Assembly: GCA_020634375.1 (NCBI GenBank)
Contig: JACKBX010000006.1
Coordinates: 1-64,000, forward strand
Origin: Ardenticatenaceae bacterium
GTDB lineage: Bacteria; Chloroflexota; Anaerolineae; Promineifilales; Promineifilaceae
Length of the DNA: 64,000 nucleotides
Direction of reading: 5' to 3'
Part shown: positions 43,779-52,287 of the stretch, piece after piece
Position numbering within the stretch: position 1 is the stretch's first letter
Layout of the letters: each line of letters opens with the position of its first letter
The notes under the pieces: model-generated
What the model was told of the DNA's origin: nothing
Seen by the model: the letters and a program-made list of their open reading frames with translations, nothing else
The model's database searches: none
Translations under genes and position numbers: made by a program

Positions 43779-44978
43779 TTACCAGACGCGGCAGAGTAAG
43801 CCCTTCAGATAGGCGGATTCGGGGAAGGTGAGCAGGATGGGATGGTCTGGCCCCTGGCTGAGGGTGTGCAGAATTTGGACTTCGCGGTGGGCGTCTACGG
43901 CCGCGCCAAAGACGACTTTTTGGAAGAGGTCGGCGCTGATCAGGCCGGAGCAGGAGAAGGTGGCGAGGATGCCGCCGGGAGGCAGCAGGCGCAGCGCCAA
44001 CCAGTTGAGGTCTTTGTAGCCGCGTGTGGCCCGCTGCACGTCGCGCTGGCTGTGGGCGAATTTGGGCGGGTCGAGGATGATGATGTCGAATTGACGGCCG
44101 TTATCCCGATAATCACGCAGCACTTGGAAAGCATCGCCGAGCAGATACACGTCATCGGGGCGCGAATACCCATTGAGTTCGATATTGCGCTCAGCTTGCG
44201 TAAGGGCGGGCACGGAGGTGTCCAGGTTGATGATGGGGCCAGCGTCGTGCGCGGCGGCGTAAATGGCGAAGCCGCCGGTGTAGGCAAAGACGTTGAGGAT
44301 TTCTTTGCCAGAGACAAAGTGCGGCTGCCCCAATAGGGCGCGATTGTCACGCTGGTCGAGGTAGAAGCCGGTTTTGTGCCCCTCGTGCAGGTTGACGCCG
44401 AAGCGGTGTCCATTCTCCAAAATCTGCACTTCGTCGGGCGGGGCGCTGCCCCAGAGGAGGCCGGTTTGCTGCGGCAGCCCTTCTTTTTGGCGCACGTCGG
44501 CGTCGGAGCGTTCGAGGATGCCGCGTGGGTGCAGCAGGTCGGCGAGGATGGCGGCAAGCGCTTCTTTGCGGCGGTCTATGCCCAGGGTGAGGCACTGCAT
44601 GACGAGGTAGTCGCCGTATTTGTCTACGATGAAGCCGGGCAGCCCGTCTGCTTCGGCGTGGATGAGGCGGTAGGCGTTGGTGACGGGTTCGAGGTTGAGT
44701 TGTTGACGACCGTTGATGGCGCGTTGGATTTGCTGTCGCCAAAAGGCGTCGTCTATTGGGGTGTGTTCGTCCCAGGTGAGGATGCGGGCGCGGATTTGGG
44801 AGTGGGGGTTGTAGTAGGCGTGGGCCAGGGAACGGCCGTCCACATCCACCACCTCTACCACATCACCCGGCGTGGGGCTGCCGCTGACGCGGGCAATGGC
44901 CCCGGAGAATACCCAGGGGTGGCGATTGAGTACGGGCTTTTCGCGGCCCGGCTTGAGGACAAGGGTTGTTGTTTCCAT
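43779..44978 (-). CDS. Class I rRNA large-subunit methyltransferase (RlmI-like)
   Basis: The 399-residue protein has an N-terminal PUA domain (about 5-80; HPWVFSGAI), an EEHEE-like middle part (GLPGFIVDKYGDYLVMQ) and a Rossmann SAM methyltransferase domain (LNVFAYTGGFAIYAA, FDIIILDPPKF). That order is shared by RlmI, which makes m5C at 23S position 1962, and by relatives. The catalytic Cys in FSCSGLIS is present. The target cannot be fixed from sequence alone. It is divergent from surE. Confidence 0.9.
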   Translation of the reverse strand: METTTLVLKPGREKPVLNRHPWVFSGAIARVSGSPTPGDVVEVVDVDGRSLAHAYYNPHSQIRARILTWDEHTPIDDAFWRQQIQRAINGRQQLNLEPVTNAYRLIHAEADGLPGFIVDKYGDYLVMQCLTLGIDRRKEALAAILADLLHPRGILERSDADVRQKEGLPQQTGLLWGSAPPDEVQILENGHRFGVNLHEGHKTGFYLDQRDNRALLGQPHFVSGKEILNVFAYTGGFAIYAAAHDAGPIINLDTSVPALTQAERNIELNGYSRPDDVYLLGDAFQVLRDYRDNGRQFDIIILDPPKFAHSQRDVQRATRGYKDLNWLALRLLPPGGILATFSCSGLISADLFQKVVFGAAVDAHREVQILHTLSQGPDHPILLTFPESAYLKGLLCRVW

Positions 44979-45128
44979 AGGGTGGGGAGTGTAACATTGG
45001 CGTGGAGGAGGGGCAAAGAAAGGATGAAAGGTGAGGGGTGAATCTTAGCAAGATGATAACAGGTGCTTAAAGTGCTGTTAATGATGTGGGGGTATGATGG
45101 CGGCAATTCAAAAAGGGCAGGAAATCAG

Positions 45129-45983
45129 ATGCACATTTTGGTGACAAACGATGATGGCATTACCGCACCGGGGCTGCTGGCTCTTGTACAGGCGATGCGG
45201 CAGGTTGGCGAAGTGAGTGTCATTGCTCCAGACCATGATTGGTCTGGGGGTGGGCATGTGAAGACGCTGAAACGGCCGTTGCGCGTGCGCCAGGTCAAAT
45301 TGGCGGATGGCACTGCTGCCCTCACCAGTGATGGCGCTCCATCCGACTGCGTGGCATTAGGCGTGATGGGGCTGCTTCCTAAAAAAGTAGACCTGATTGT
45401 GTCCGGCATCAACCCCATGGCAAACCTGGGGCAAGACGTCACTTACTCCGGTACAGTGACGGCGGCGATGGAAGGCATTATCTGGCATATTCCCAGCATT
45501 GCTGTCTCGTTGGATGCGGGACGCAGTGATTTGGGCGATATTGATTATGACATGGCCGCTCGCGTGGCTCGTTTTGTTGTGCGTACTTTGACCCAAATTC
45601 AATTACCCAAAGGGATATTTTTGAACGTCAATGTACCCTACATACCAGTTGACCACTTAAAAGGCATTCGCTTGACACGGCAGGGGCAGCGTGTGTACCG
45701 TGACCGATTAGACAAACGGCAAGACCCACGCGGCAATGATTACTATTGGATTGGCGGGGATGTGCCAACTGGCGTGCCGGAAACGGGTACGGATGTGGGA
45801 GCATTGGCGCAAGGGTATGTTTCGATTACCCCCTTGCAGCTAGACCTGACTGCTTATAGTACGCTGTCATCTATGGCGGTATGGGGTTGGGCACAAGAAG
45901 ATATGCTGCCCGTGAACGGCATAGCCGACGCACTCTCTTTATCGCAGATTGTGGCAGGATTGGAAACGGCCGTTACCCCTTAA
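45129..45983 (+). CDS. surE: 5'/3'-nucleotidase SurE
   Basis: The 284-residue enzyme has the SurE start HILVTNDDGITAPG (metal-binding Asp8-Asp9), the loop SVIAPDHDWSGGGH, and SGINPMANLGQDVTYSGTV with the metal-binding Asn. It dephosphorylates nucleoside monophosphates and is linked to survival in stationary phase in other bacteria. I chose ATG 45129 (AGGA upstream) because the family starts directly at the beta strand; an upstream start at 45063 would add 22 residues of no family likeness. The end carries an ACGGCCGT (LETAVTP). Confidence 0.94.
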   Translation: MHILVTNDDGITAPGLLALVQAMRQVGEVSVIAPDHDWSGGGHVKTLKRPLRVRQVKLADGTAALTSDGAPSDCVALGVMGLLPKKVDLIVSGINPMANLGQDVTYSGTVTAAMEGIIWHIPSIAVSLDAGRSDLGDIDYDMAARVARFVVRTLTQIQLPKGIFLNVNVPYIPVDHLKGIRLTRQGQRVYRDRLDKRQDPRGNDYYWIGGDVPTGVPETGTDVGALAQGYVSITPLQLDLTAYSTLSSMAVWGWAQEDMLPVNGIADALSLSQIVAGLETAVTP

Positions 45984-46046
45984 CATCAGATATACCGAGA
46001 TTACTTCTCTTTCTCTTCTCCTCCTCTCAGGGACCCTCTTCTCAGG

Positions 46047-46080
46047 ACAAGAGCCAGGCTGTCAACCTGGCTCTTGTTCG
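46047..46080 (+). terminator. Terminator after surE
   Basis: ACAAGAGCCAGG (46047-46058) and CCTGGCTCTTGT (46066-46077) pair perfectly, followed by a short T-rich tail, 64 bp after the stop. Confidence 0.75.
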
Positions 46081-46145
46081 TTTACAGCCACCATCTCATC
46101 ATTTCTCTCGTACAAGTTCACCCAATCTCTACGACTTTTCTGTAG

Positions 46146-46208
46146 TTTGACACAGTCATAATCAAATATGACAGTGTCATAATTCAATAAGACAGTGTGA
46201 AAACCAAT
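46146..46208. repeat. Three tandem 21-bp units with palindromic core
   Basis: Units start at 46146, 46167 and 46188. The middle unit has the perfect palindrome TATGACAGTGTCATA; the other two keep TTTGACACAGTCATA and TAAGACAGTGTGAAA. Centres at 46153, 46174 and 46195 are exactly 21 bp apart. The location is between two converging gene ends, so it is not an obvious promoter operator. Confidence 0.8.
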
Positions 46209-46251
46209 AAAACAAGCTGTGGTTTATCCACTTTCAGTCAGGAATCAACCC

Positions 46252-46298
46252 ATTAGCTTCTTGCTAATCGCTAAAAGCTAATGGCTAATAGCTAAACA
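46252..46298. repeat. Word-repeat tract (GCTAAT words)
   Basis: TTAGCTTCTTGCTAATCGCT is followed by AAAGCTAATGGCTAATAGCT: the word GCTAAT recurs three times with a partly complementary TTAGC copy. The tract includes the mogA stop codon. Confidence 0.65.
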
Positions 46299-46792
46299 GT
46301 GCGATGTTGACTTTCTGTGCCGGGGGTGTTGGTGAGGAGTTCCAGTGCATGGGGCAAGATGGGCAGCAGCACGGCCAGGTTTTCGCGCACGGCTTTGGGG
46401 CTGCCGGGCAAGTTGATGATCAGGGTCTGGCCGCGTATGCCGGAGATGGCGCGGGAGAGCATGGCGTGCCGCGTGATTTTGAGGCTTTCGGCACGCAGTG
46501 CTTCGCTGATGCCGGGGGTTTCTCGTTCAATGACGGCTTTGGTCGCTTCGGGGGTGACGTCGCGGGGGGCGAAACCCGTTCCGCCGGTGGTGAGGATGAG
46601 GGCAAGACCAGCATCGCACCACTCGCGCAGGGTTTGGGCGATGGTGTCGCGCTCGTCGGGGACGATGGTTTGGTGGGTGACGGGCCAATGGGGGAAACGG
46701 CCGTGCAAAATCTGCTGAATAATGGGGCCGCTGCGGTCTTCATATTCCCCGGACGCGCCCCGGTCGCTGATGGTGAGGATACCAATTTGCAT
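46292..46792 (-). CDS. Molybdenum cofactor biosynthesis protein MogA/MoaB
   Basis: The 166-residue protein has the MogA/MoaB domain: IGILTISDRGASGEYEDRSGP at the start (as IGILTISDRGASGEY), TTGGTGFAPRDVTPEAT with the conserved Asp for molybdopterin adenylylation, and INLPGSPKAVRENLAVLLP. It catalyses or supports adenylylation of molybdopterin before Mo insertion. No other moa or moe genes are in the window. Its stop codon falls in a word-repeat tract. Confidence 0.92.
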   Translation of the reverse strand: MQIGILTISDRGASGEYEDRSGPIIQQILHGRFPHWPVTHQTIVPDERDTIAQTLREWCDAGLALILTTGGTGFAPRDVTPEATKAVIERETPGISEALRAESLKITRHAMLSRAISGIRGQTLIINLPGSPKAVRENLAVLLPILPHALELLTNTPGTESQHRTV

Positions 46793-46800
46793 ATCATTTT

Positions 46801-46833
46801 AGAGTTGTCAAATCTTTAAGATTTGACAACTCT
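46801..46833. terminator. 16-bp inverted repeat between PHP/AlbA gene and mogA
   Basis: AGAGTTGTCAAATCTT (46801-46816) pairs exactly with AAGATTTGACAACTCT (46818-46833). It follows the PHP/AlbA gene on the minus strand and precedes mogA. The core GTCAAATCT also occurs in the element at 49984. Confidence 0.7.
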
Positions 46834-46843
46834 CTGGGTTCAA

Positions 46844-48601
46844 TCATTCACCAACAACGGGCAGCCATTCTTCATCCAGGCCACTGTCGGTGACGCCGAA
46901 GTAAATGTGGATATTCTTGTCTGGGTCGCGCATAGCCAGGTCGTACCAGACGTTATCCCCTTTTTGCCGCCGGTCTACCAGGGCTTTGTTGCCGTACCAG
47001 CGCAGTTTGTCTGGTTTGATGGCTCCCGACTCGGTTTGGGTGATGGCGTAGCGCCAGAGTTTGCGGGCAGAGGACTTGGTGACGTTTTTGATCAGGCTGC
47101 CATTACGCAGGTCGCGGACGGTGTGGTAGATAGCGCCATCGCGCTTTTCGCTGCTGGCTATTTCGACACCGGTACGTGGTATTTCGCTGACGCTTTCGTT
47201 CGCTGGTTTGGGCTGGGGAATGGCAGGGATGGGTGGGGGGATGATGGCTGGGGCGACAACGGCCGTTTCGCCCGTCGCCCCCAATCCTTTGTGGATGAGC
47301 TGCACAATTTCATCGCGTACAGCCAAATTTGTGCCGGAGTCGTCGCGGATGTAAAAGCGATTTTGGTCGATGGCGTAAGGCACTTCTGTGCCGGGCTGCA
47401 CAATGACGCGCACGATGCGTTTGCCCTGGGAGGGCAGGCTGTCGAGTTGGATGTTGGGTTCGGGGCTGAAGTGGTTGGAAACGGCCGTTTCCAACCGCTC
47501 AATCGCTTTATGATGGTCACGCACCCCCAACGGCTCCTCTTTGGGGTCATTGGAGATGCCAATGTATACCGTGCCGCCGTTGCTGTTTGACATGGCGCAA
47601 ATATCTTGCAAGATGCGATCCTGATAGCCGCCACGCTGGGTCATGCTGGCGTGGAACGATTGCACGATGGACTCGCCTTCTTCCCGCGCCAGTTGTACAA
47701 AGTCAATGGGTTTGGCCGGGCCGCGATACGGCCGTGTCAAGGAAAAGTCATTGCCTTTTAGGGCGGTCGCCAATGCATTGAAGCTGACCTCGCCCAGCAG
47801 CACTTCCGTCACACGGTCGCCAATGCCCAGGTTTTTGGGGTTCTCGCTGCTGCGCATCAGACGGTGTGCATCTGATCCTTGGATGCAGCGCATCGGGCGT
47901 GGGTATTCTGGCTTCGAGCCATCAAAGAAGCGGCGCGTGGTATAACGACCGCGTTTCTCCAAGTCGGTTACTTCCAATACATGCAGGTACGGGTCTTGGG
48001 TGTAGGCAATGCGTGTTTGCCCACCAAAATCAAGCCCGCGCAGCATGACGCCATTTCCAGAATTGGCGTGTGCGGCAATGACAATGCCGCCCGCTTCATG
48101 GATGATGCGGTAGGCGGCCAGTACATCCGATGTTGCGCCAACGGTGGAACTGCCTTCATAAAGCGAGTCCAGGGGCACATTGAGTGTGAGCAGCAAATGC
48201 TCTAAAAAGCTTACCGGTGTTTCTGGTGGAAATATGCCTAGAATATGGAAGCCAAATGTGGCGGTAAATTCAAAGCCTGGCAGGACAAGGATTTTGTTGA
48301 GAAGGCGACGATATTCTTCCAAACGACGCTGTTCGTCGGCTTCGATCCGTCCAATTTCTTCGAGCCATAGGAGCTGTTCTAGCTCTTTTTTCAATGTGCC
48401 AAATCCAGCAACGGTATTGTGGTCTGTTAGTGCGATGATGTCCAGGCCACGTATTTCGGCCTGTCGCAAAATGTCCAGGTATGTGATGTGGGGTTCTTGA
48501 TAATCGTTGGATGCTGGGGTGTGTAAATGTAAGTCCATGCGCCGCCATTGACGCGATGGTTGTTTGTGTGTGGTGCTGCGGCGTCCGCCTCGTTTAGCCA
48601 T
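46844..48601 (-). CDS. PHP-domain / AlbA_2 (Schlafen-type) fusion protein
   Basis: The 585-residue product joins a PHP metallo-phosphoesterase domain (about 20-270: DLHLHTPASND, ALTDHNT, AAHANS, GSDAHR carry the metal-binding His/Asp) to an AlbA_2/Schlafen ATP-binding-like domain (about 295-430: REGESIVQSFHAS, AMSNSNGGTVYIGI, FYIRDDSGTNLA) and a C-terminal part (about 470-585) without clear family. The combination suggests a nucleic-acid or nucleotide phosphoesterase with a regulatory partner; it is not a known pathway enzyme. Start at 48601 (GGAG seven bases upstream) overlaps the end of the CheY-like gene by 8 bp; an earlier ATG at 48625 is less likely. Confidence 0.85.
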   Translation of the reverse strand: MAKRGGRRSTTHKQPSRQWRRMDLHLHTPASNDYQEPHITYLDILRQAEIRGLDIIALTDHNTVAGFGTLKKELEQLLWLEEIGRIEADEQRRLEEYRRLLNKILVLPGFEFTATFGFHILGIFPPETPVSFLEHLLLTLNVPLDSLYEGSSTVGATSDVLAAYRIIHEAGGIVIAAHANSGNGVMLRGLDFGGQTRIAYTQDPYLHVLEVTDLEKRGRYTTRRFFDGSKPEYPRPMRCIQGSDAHRLMRSSENPKNLGIGDRVTEVLLGEVSFNALATALKGNDFSLTRPYRGPAKPIDFVQLAREEGESIVQSFHASMTQRGGYQDRILQDICAMSNSNGGTVYIGISNDPKEEPLGVRDHHKAIERLETAVSNHFSPEPNIQLDSLPSQGKRIVRVIVQPGTEVPYAIDQNRFYIRDDSGTNLAVRDEIVQLIHKGLGATGETAVVAPAIIPPPIPAIPQPKPANESVSEIPRTGVEIASSEKRDGAIYHTVRDLRNGSLIKNVTKSSARKLWRYAITQTESGAIKPDKLRWYGNKALVDRRQKGDNVWYDLAMRDPDKNIHIYFGVTDSGLDEEWLPVVGE

Positions 48602-48971
48602 TCTGTTCTCCGGCAATAAGTTCATTAATGATGGTGGAGAGGCCTTCTGGTGGATATGGTTTTAATAGGAATTTGCTGGCTCCAGCTTCTTTGGCTTCTC
48701 GTTTGCGTCTGTGGTCGCCCGATGTGATGATGAAGATGACATCTTTGGAGGCGGGGGTTTCGCCAGCGCGAACGGCCGTTAAAAAGTCCAGCCCGCTTTC
48801 ACCGCGTGACAGATTTACATCTACAACGTAAGCGTCTGCACCTTCTTGTGTGGCTTGCATAGCCTGTTGGAGGTTGGTGCAGGCTGTAACGGTGAATCCA
48901 TCTAGCTCTAGCAGCATTTGGGTCAGCGTTACATTTGTGGGATCGTCGTCAACGACGATAACTTTTGTCAT
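48594..48971 (-). CDS. CheY-like single-domain response regulator
   Basis: The 125-residue protein is one receiver domain: acidic D8/D9/D10 (VVDDDPTN), phosphoacceptor D51 (AYVVDVNLSR), Thr/Ser at IITSGD and Lys103 (FLLKPYPP). It has no output domain and should act by protein contact. Its gene is translationally coupled to the PHP/AlbA gene, so it may control that protein. No histidine kinase is adjacent; the only one in the window is at 6814. Confidence 0.92.
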   Translation of the reverse strand: MTKVIVVDDDPTNVTLTQMLLELDGFTVTACTNLQQAMQATQEGADAYVVDVNLSRGESGLDFLTAVRAGETPASKDVIFIITSGDHRRKREAKEAGASKFLLKPYPPEGLSTIINELIAGEQNG

Positions 48972-49045
48972 AGGTCACTTGTTGGCCTTTTAGCAAAATC
49001 GCCGGTGATGACCGGCGGTTTTACATTCGTCGGATGGAGCAGACG

Positions 49046-49273
49046 TTATTTGCCATCTCCTAAGGCAGCGATGCTGCGAATGATACCAATGAGACCGATG
49101 CTGGCTTTTAATGCGTCAACGGTATTCACTGCAGGCGGCCCCCCTTTGTTTTCTTCGGCTGTGCGTGCCAGCAGGTACGCGGTTGCTAAACCGAGAAGTG
49201 CGCCTGCAAGGGCGCCTGTTATGAGTAGTTTGGTTTTCCAACTTGAGGTTGTTTCTGTTGTCAGTTGTGACAT
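49046..49273 (-). CDS. Small membrane protein with Gly/Ala anchor
   Basis: The 75-residue protein has a membrane helix (about 14-36, LLITGALAGALLGLATAYLLA, as LLITGALAGALLGLATAYLL) and a short soluble tail. The family is unknown to me. The gene starts 3 bp after the stop of the 176-residue membrane protein gene, so the two are co-transcribed and perhaps form one complex. The upstream RBS (AAGGAT) is weak. Confidence 0.65.
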   Translation of the reverse strand: MSQLTTETTSSWKTKLLITGALAGALLGLATAYLLARTAEENKGGPPAVNTVDALKASIGLIGIIRSIAALGDGK

Positions 49274-49276
49274 GGT

Positions 49277-49807
49277 TTATCCTTTTTTGGAGCGAAATAG
49301 CTTGCTGAGGGAAACGGCCGTTGCCCGCAAAGCAGCGGAAATGGCGTGTCCCTTAATAACTGGTTTTGCTGCGCTATCCAGATAAGAATCTCGCAGCCTG
49401 GTTTGTACGGTTTCCACTAGTTTGTCTAAACGCCAGAGCAGCACTTGGAGTTTGCTGCGTCGTTGCGCTGGCTCTAGTTTCATGCGCTTACTTGTGCGAG
49501 AGGCAATGAGTGCCAACAAGGCTGGCCCAACAGCGCACAGCAGCATGGATGGCAAGATAACAAAGAAGATAAGGGTGATGTCTGCCAGGCCTGATAGCAG
49601 ACTGAGCACATGATCTTCCTGACTGGCCGTCAGTGCGGCCCAAATCATCCAGAAGACAATACCCATAACGATAAGCCCGGCTAGAATGACGGGTATGTAA
49701 ACGAACATCCAATTGAAGCGATTTAAGGAGGATTCTCGTTCAAGCTGACTAGATGTTGGCTCGTAAGCTGGTTTTTGTTCAGGAATAGTTGGTGTTGGGA
49801 GTGTCAT
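49277..49807 (-). CDS. Two-span membrane protein with basic C-terminal domain
   Basis: The 176-residue product has two long hydrophobic helices (about 33-58 and 72-106) and a basic helical C-terminal domain (about 107-176; SKRMKLEPAQRRSKLQ). Function unknown. It forms a pair with the 75-residue protein gene directly downstream. The C-terminal part is probably in the cytoplasm and might bind a nucleic acid or membrane surface, but this is only suggested by charge. Confidence 0.65.
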   Translation of the reverse strand: MTLPTPTIPEQKPAYEPTSSQLERESSLNRFNWMFVYIPVILAGLIVMGIVFWMIWAALTASQEDHVLSLLSGLADITLIFFVILPSMLLCAVGPALLALIASRTSKRMKLEPAQRRSKLQVLLWRLDKLVETVQTRLRDSYLDSAAKPVIKGHAISAALRATAVSLSKLFRSKKG

Positions 49808-49921
49808 CGTTTATTATCACACGATTTTTGCCCACATTGTACCACAATTATGCAAAACAATAATTGAGTGCCTTAAAAAAGCTACCGTCCTGTTTTTGCC
49901 AGGGGTAACAATTGTGCCTCT

Positions 49922-50019
49922 TTGGAATTTAACCACGAAGACACGAAAGCCACGCAGGAAAACTGGAACAAGTTGGTGGTTCTGAGATTTGACAAACCTC
50001 CGAAAATTTGTCAAATCTC
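49922..50019. repeat. Intergenic words and 13-bp inverted repeat
   Basis: The phrase TTTAACCACGAAGACACGAA (from about 49928) belongs to a set of intergenic words known from many genomes (from memory). At 49984-49996 GAGATTTGACAAA pairs exactly with TTTGTCAAATCTC at 50007-50019. The pair follows no gene closely; the beta-repeat protein gene ends at 50046 on the other side. Confidence 0.65.
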
Positions 50020-50045
50020 GCTAAGTTAACACAAGGCTACTAAGC

Positions 50046-51182
50046 CTACCGCACAATCACAGGTAGATAAACCTGGTTAATGGCCGGAGCCGCATCCCTG
50101 ACTGCGTATTTGAGGGCACTAGACTCGCCTACCTGCCAATAACCGATGTGCGGCCGATCATCGGCGTCTAGCGCCAATGATGTTTGGGCAAAACTCTGCC
50201 CGCTGGGAACGGCATCCACCGTCTCGATCCACCAATGCCCTCCGGCGAGGAAAGCGTAGCGCACTTCATGTTCGGGAACGGGCCAATCGGTGTAGCTGAT
50301 GTGAGGTTGTCCGGCGCTGTCCAGAGCCAGCGACAAGCCATCTCCGGCAAAGAAATCGTCGTCTACAACGGTAGATTGCCACGAGCCGCCATCACGGCGG
50401 GCATAGCGCAGCGCCAAATTGCGGTAGCCAATGTGGGGGCGATTTTGAGCGTCCAGAGCTATATCGCAATCTTGCCCATTGTAGAATACGTCGTTGTCTA
50501 CGGTTTCAAACTGCCAGCCAACTCCATTGCGGGAGGCATATTTCAAGCTGCCGTTTTCATAATCGTAATAGCAAAGATGCGGCTGATTGGCCGTGTCCAA
50601 CGTTAACGCCAGTGATACGTCCTGACCGCTGCCGGACATGGTGGTTACGGCTTCAAATTGCCAATCAGCGCCGTCGTAATAGGCATATTTGATGGTTAGG
50701 TTGGTGGCGTCCCAGTAGGCAATATGTGGCAAACGGCCGTTGTCCAGAGCGAGTGATGTCTGTCCGCCATAATCGTAGCTGTCGCCTATGGCCTGAATTT
50801 GCCAACTGCTATCAATATAAATCGCGTACATTAGCGAATTGCTGTAGGGGGAGTAGTAGCTGATATGCGGCGTGTCTGAATCGAGAGCTAAAGAGGAATA
50901 CCAGCCGGTTGAGCCGGGCTGAATTTCGACAAATTCAAGTTCCCAGCTGACCCCGTTGTGTTGGGCGTATTTGAGTTCGCCTAATGCACCGTAGCTGATG
51001 CGCGGCTCACCGGCGTCGTTTAAGGCCAGGGAGGGAAACCAGCAATCGGAGGCGTCTACGGTTTCGATTTGCCAATGCCCGGCTGTGGGTGTGTTTGTTT
51101 GGGTTGCGCTGACGGGGTTTACCAGCCATGTTATGAGGAGCGTTCCCAACAGCGTGAATCCAATCAGTAGGTTTTTGTTCAT
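50046..51182 (-). CDS. Secreted beta-repeat (propeller-like) protein
   Basis: The 378-residue product has a signal peptide (about 1-26) and seven or so repeats of about 45 residues with the pattern SLALD...PHISY...LKYA (for example DTPHISYYSPYSNSLMYA and QPHLCYYDYENGSLKYAS). Such blades suggest a beta-propeller exposed outside the cell. It ends with INQVYLPVIVR, a short C-terminal phrase that I have seen in exported Anaerolineae proteins (from memory). Ligand or function unknown; no catalytic motif is visible. Confidence 0.8.
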   Translation of the reverse strand: MNKNLLIGFTLLGTLLITWLVNPVSATQTNTPTAGHWQIETVDASDCWFPSLALNDAGEPRISYGALGELKYAQHNGVSWELEFVEIQPGSTGWYSSLALDSDTPHISYYSPYSNSLMYAIYIDSSWQIQAIGDSYDYGGQTSLALDNGRLPHIAYWDATNLTIKYAYYDGADWQFEAVTTMSGSGQDVSLALTLDTANQPHLCYYDYENGSLKYASRNGVGWQFETVDNDVFYNGQDCDIALDAQNRPHIGYRNLALRYARRDGGSWQSTVVDDDFFAGDGLSLALDSAGQPHISYTDWPVPEHEVRYAFLAGGHWWIETVDAVPSGQSFAQTSLALDADDRPHIGYWQVGESSALKYAVRDAAPAINQVYLPVIVR

Positions 51183-51199
51183 CGTTTATTTTTCCTTTG

Positions 51200-52162
51200 T
51201 TAAAACAGGGTCAGGATTAGCCGGTAGAGACCGAATATTATTGCTAGGGTTACGGCCGTTGCTGCCACCCCCGGCAAAAGACAACAAGCAGCTAACTCTT
51301 TGTTGCTCGTATCTTCAAACATCACTCGATACTGGGCCGCTTCGTCATTGTGGATGCCTTCCCAATGGCGGCGTGCCTCGTCCAAATCATCATTTTCGTG
51401 ATCGACTTCCGTTTCAAGCATAATTTTCTCCTTAGTCTCAATATGTTCGGGACAGTCGAACCCGCCCAATACATTCACAATGGGCATGGTTAATGGAGCC
51501 AATTGCGGTTGTTGTCCGGCCCAGCGCAAAAACGCCTCGGCTGGTCTGGCGAGAAATAGTTCTCGCAGCGCCCAACAAAAGGGGGCGAGTGGGTTTTCTG
51601 TGGCGTAAGGGGCGTCAATTACTTGCCACTCGATAATTTCGCCGTCAAAAATTGAGCGCAAATCCTGTACAACTCGTTGCTGGTGTTTGTCGTGCGCCAA
51701 AACGACCAGTTGGTTGGGCAGCGGCGACAGGCGATGCAGGGCGCATTGGAGGGACGACAAGGTTCGTACCGGCGTAGCGGCGCAATGCTGGTGCATGGCG
51801 TATACGGGGACGCCGTTTAGTTTCCCTTCGCGCAGCACACCCTGCTCGATGAGCGCTTCGATAACGGCTTGTTGGGTGACGACGGCCGTTAATCGCCCAG
51901 CACAATCAACCAATTTCTGAGCTAAAAATTGATTACCCGCGCCAGGCAGCAGTTCCCCGTCTGCCCCCAAACGGTAATCAAATCCAGAAACGAGGACGAC
52001 GCTGTTGGCAGGGATGTCGTCGCAGGCGGTTTCTTGATCGTAGGGGTGGTAAAAGTAGCCAAACCAGATTGCAGCGGTGACGATGACGGCCGTTGCCAAA
52101 CCCGCTCTTGTGAAAATAATGAATAGTGAATGATGGATAGTAAATTGTGAATTTGCACTCAT
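51200..52162 (-). CDS. Membrane-anchored protein of unknown family
   Basis: The 320-residue product has an N-terminal anchor (about 18-36), an alpha/beta domain (about 50-190; SVVLVSGFDYRLGADG, QLVVLAHDKHQQRVVQDL) that loosely recalls DUF218-type proteins, and a C-terminal membrane helix (about 294-318). The first 15 residues (ANSQFTIHHSLFII) are encoded by a GTGAAT/AATAGT word tract like the intergenic ones, so the N-terminus may be recent. RBS AGG precedes the ATG. I cannot assign a function. Confidence 0.6.
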   Translation of the reverse strand: MSANSQFTIHHSLFIIFTRAGLATAVIVTAAIWFGYFYHPYDQETACDDIPANSVVLVSGFDYRLGADGELLPGAGNQFLAQKLVDCAGRLTAVVTQQAVIEALIEQGVLREGKLNGVPVYAMHQHCAATPVRTLSSLQCALHRLSPLPNQLVVLAHDKHQQRVVQDLRSIFDGEIIEWQVIDAPYATENPLAPFCWALRELFLARPAEAFLRWAGQQPQLAPLTMPIVNVLGGFDCPEHIETKEKIMLETEVDHENDDLDEARRHWEGIHNDEAAQYRVMFEDTSNKELAACCLLPGVAATAVTLAIIFGLYRLILTLF

Positions 52163-52221
52163 AACTGCCTGGCATCATAAGTCTGCACGACTAGCAATAG
52201 TGATATTGTTGGGATTTTGCG

Positions 52222-52230
52222 TGTTATAAT
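52222..52230 (+). promoter_or_regulatory. Extended -10 element
   Basis: TGTTATAAT lies 58 bp before the start of the next gene. No good -35 is present, consistent with an extended -10 promoter. Confidence 0.45.
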
Positions 52231-52287
52231 CCGCTATCAATAATGATAATGATCAGCCAATTGCCATTGTGATGGCGGAGAATGACC

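Noticed and set aside
46146..46208. CRISPR remnant
   Set aside because: Units are only 21 bp with no spacers; three contiguous copies fit iterons better.
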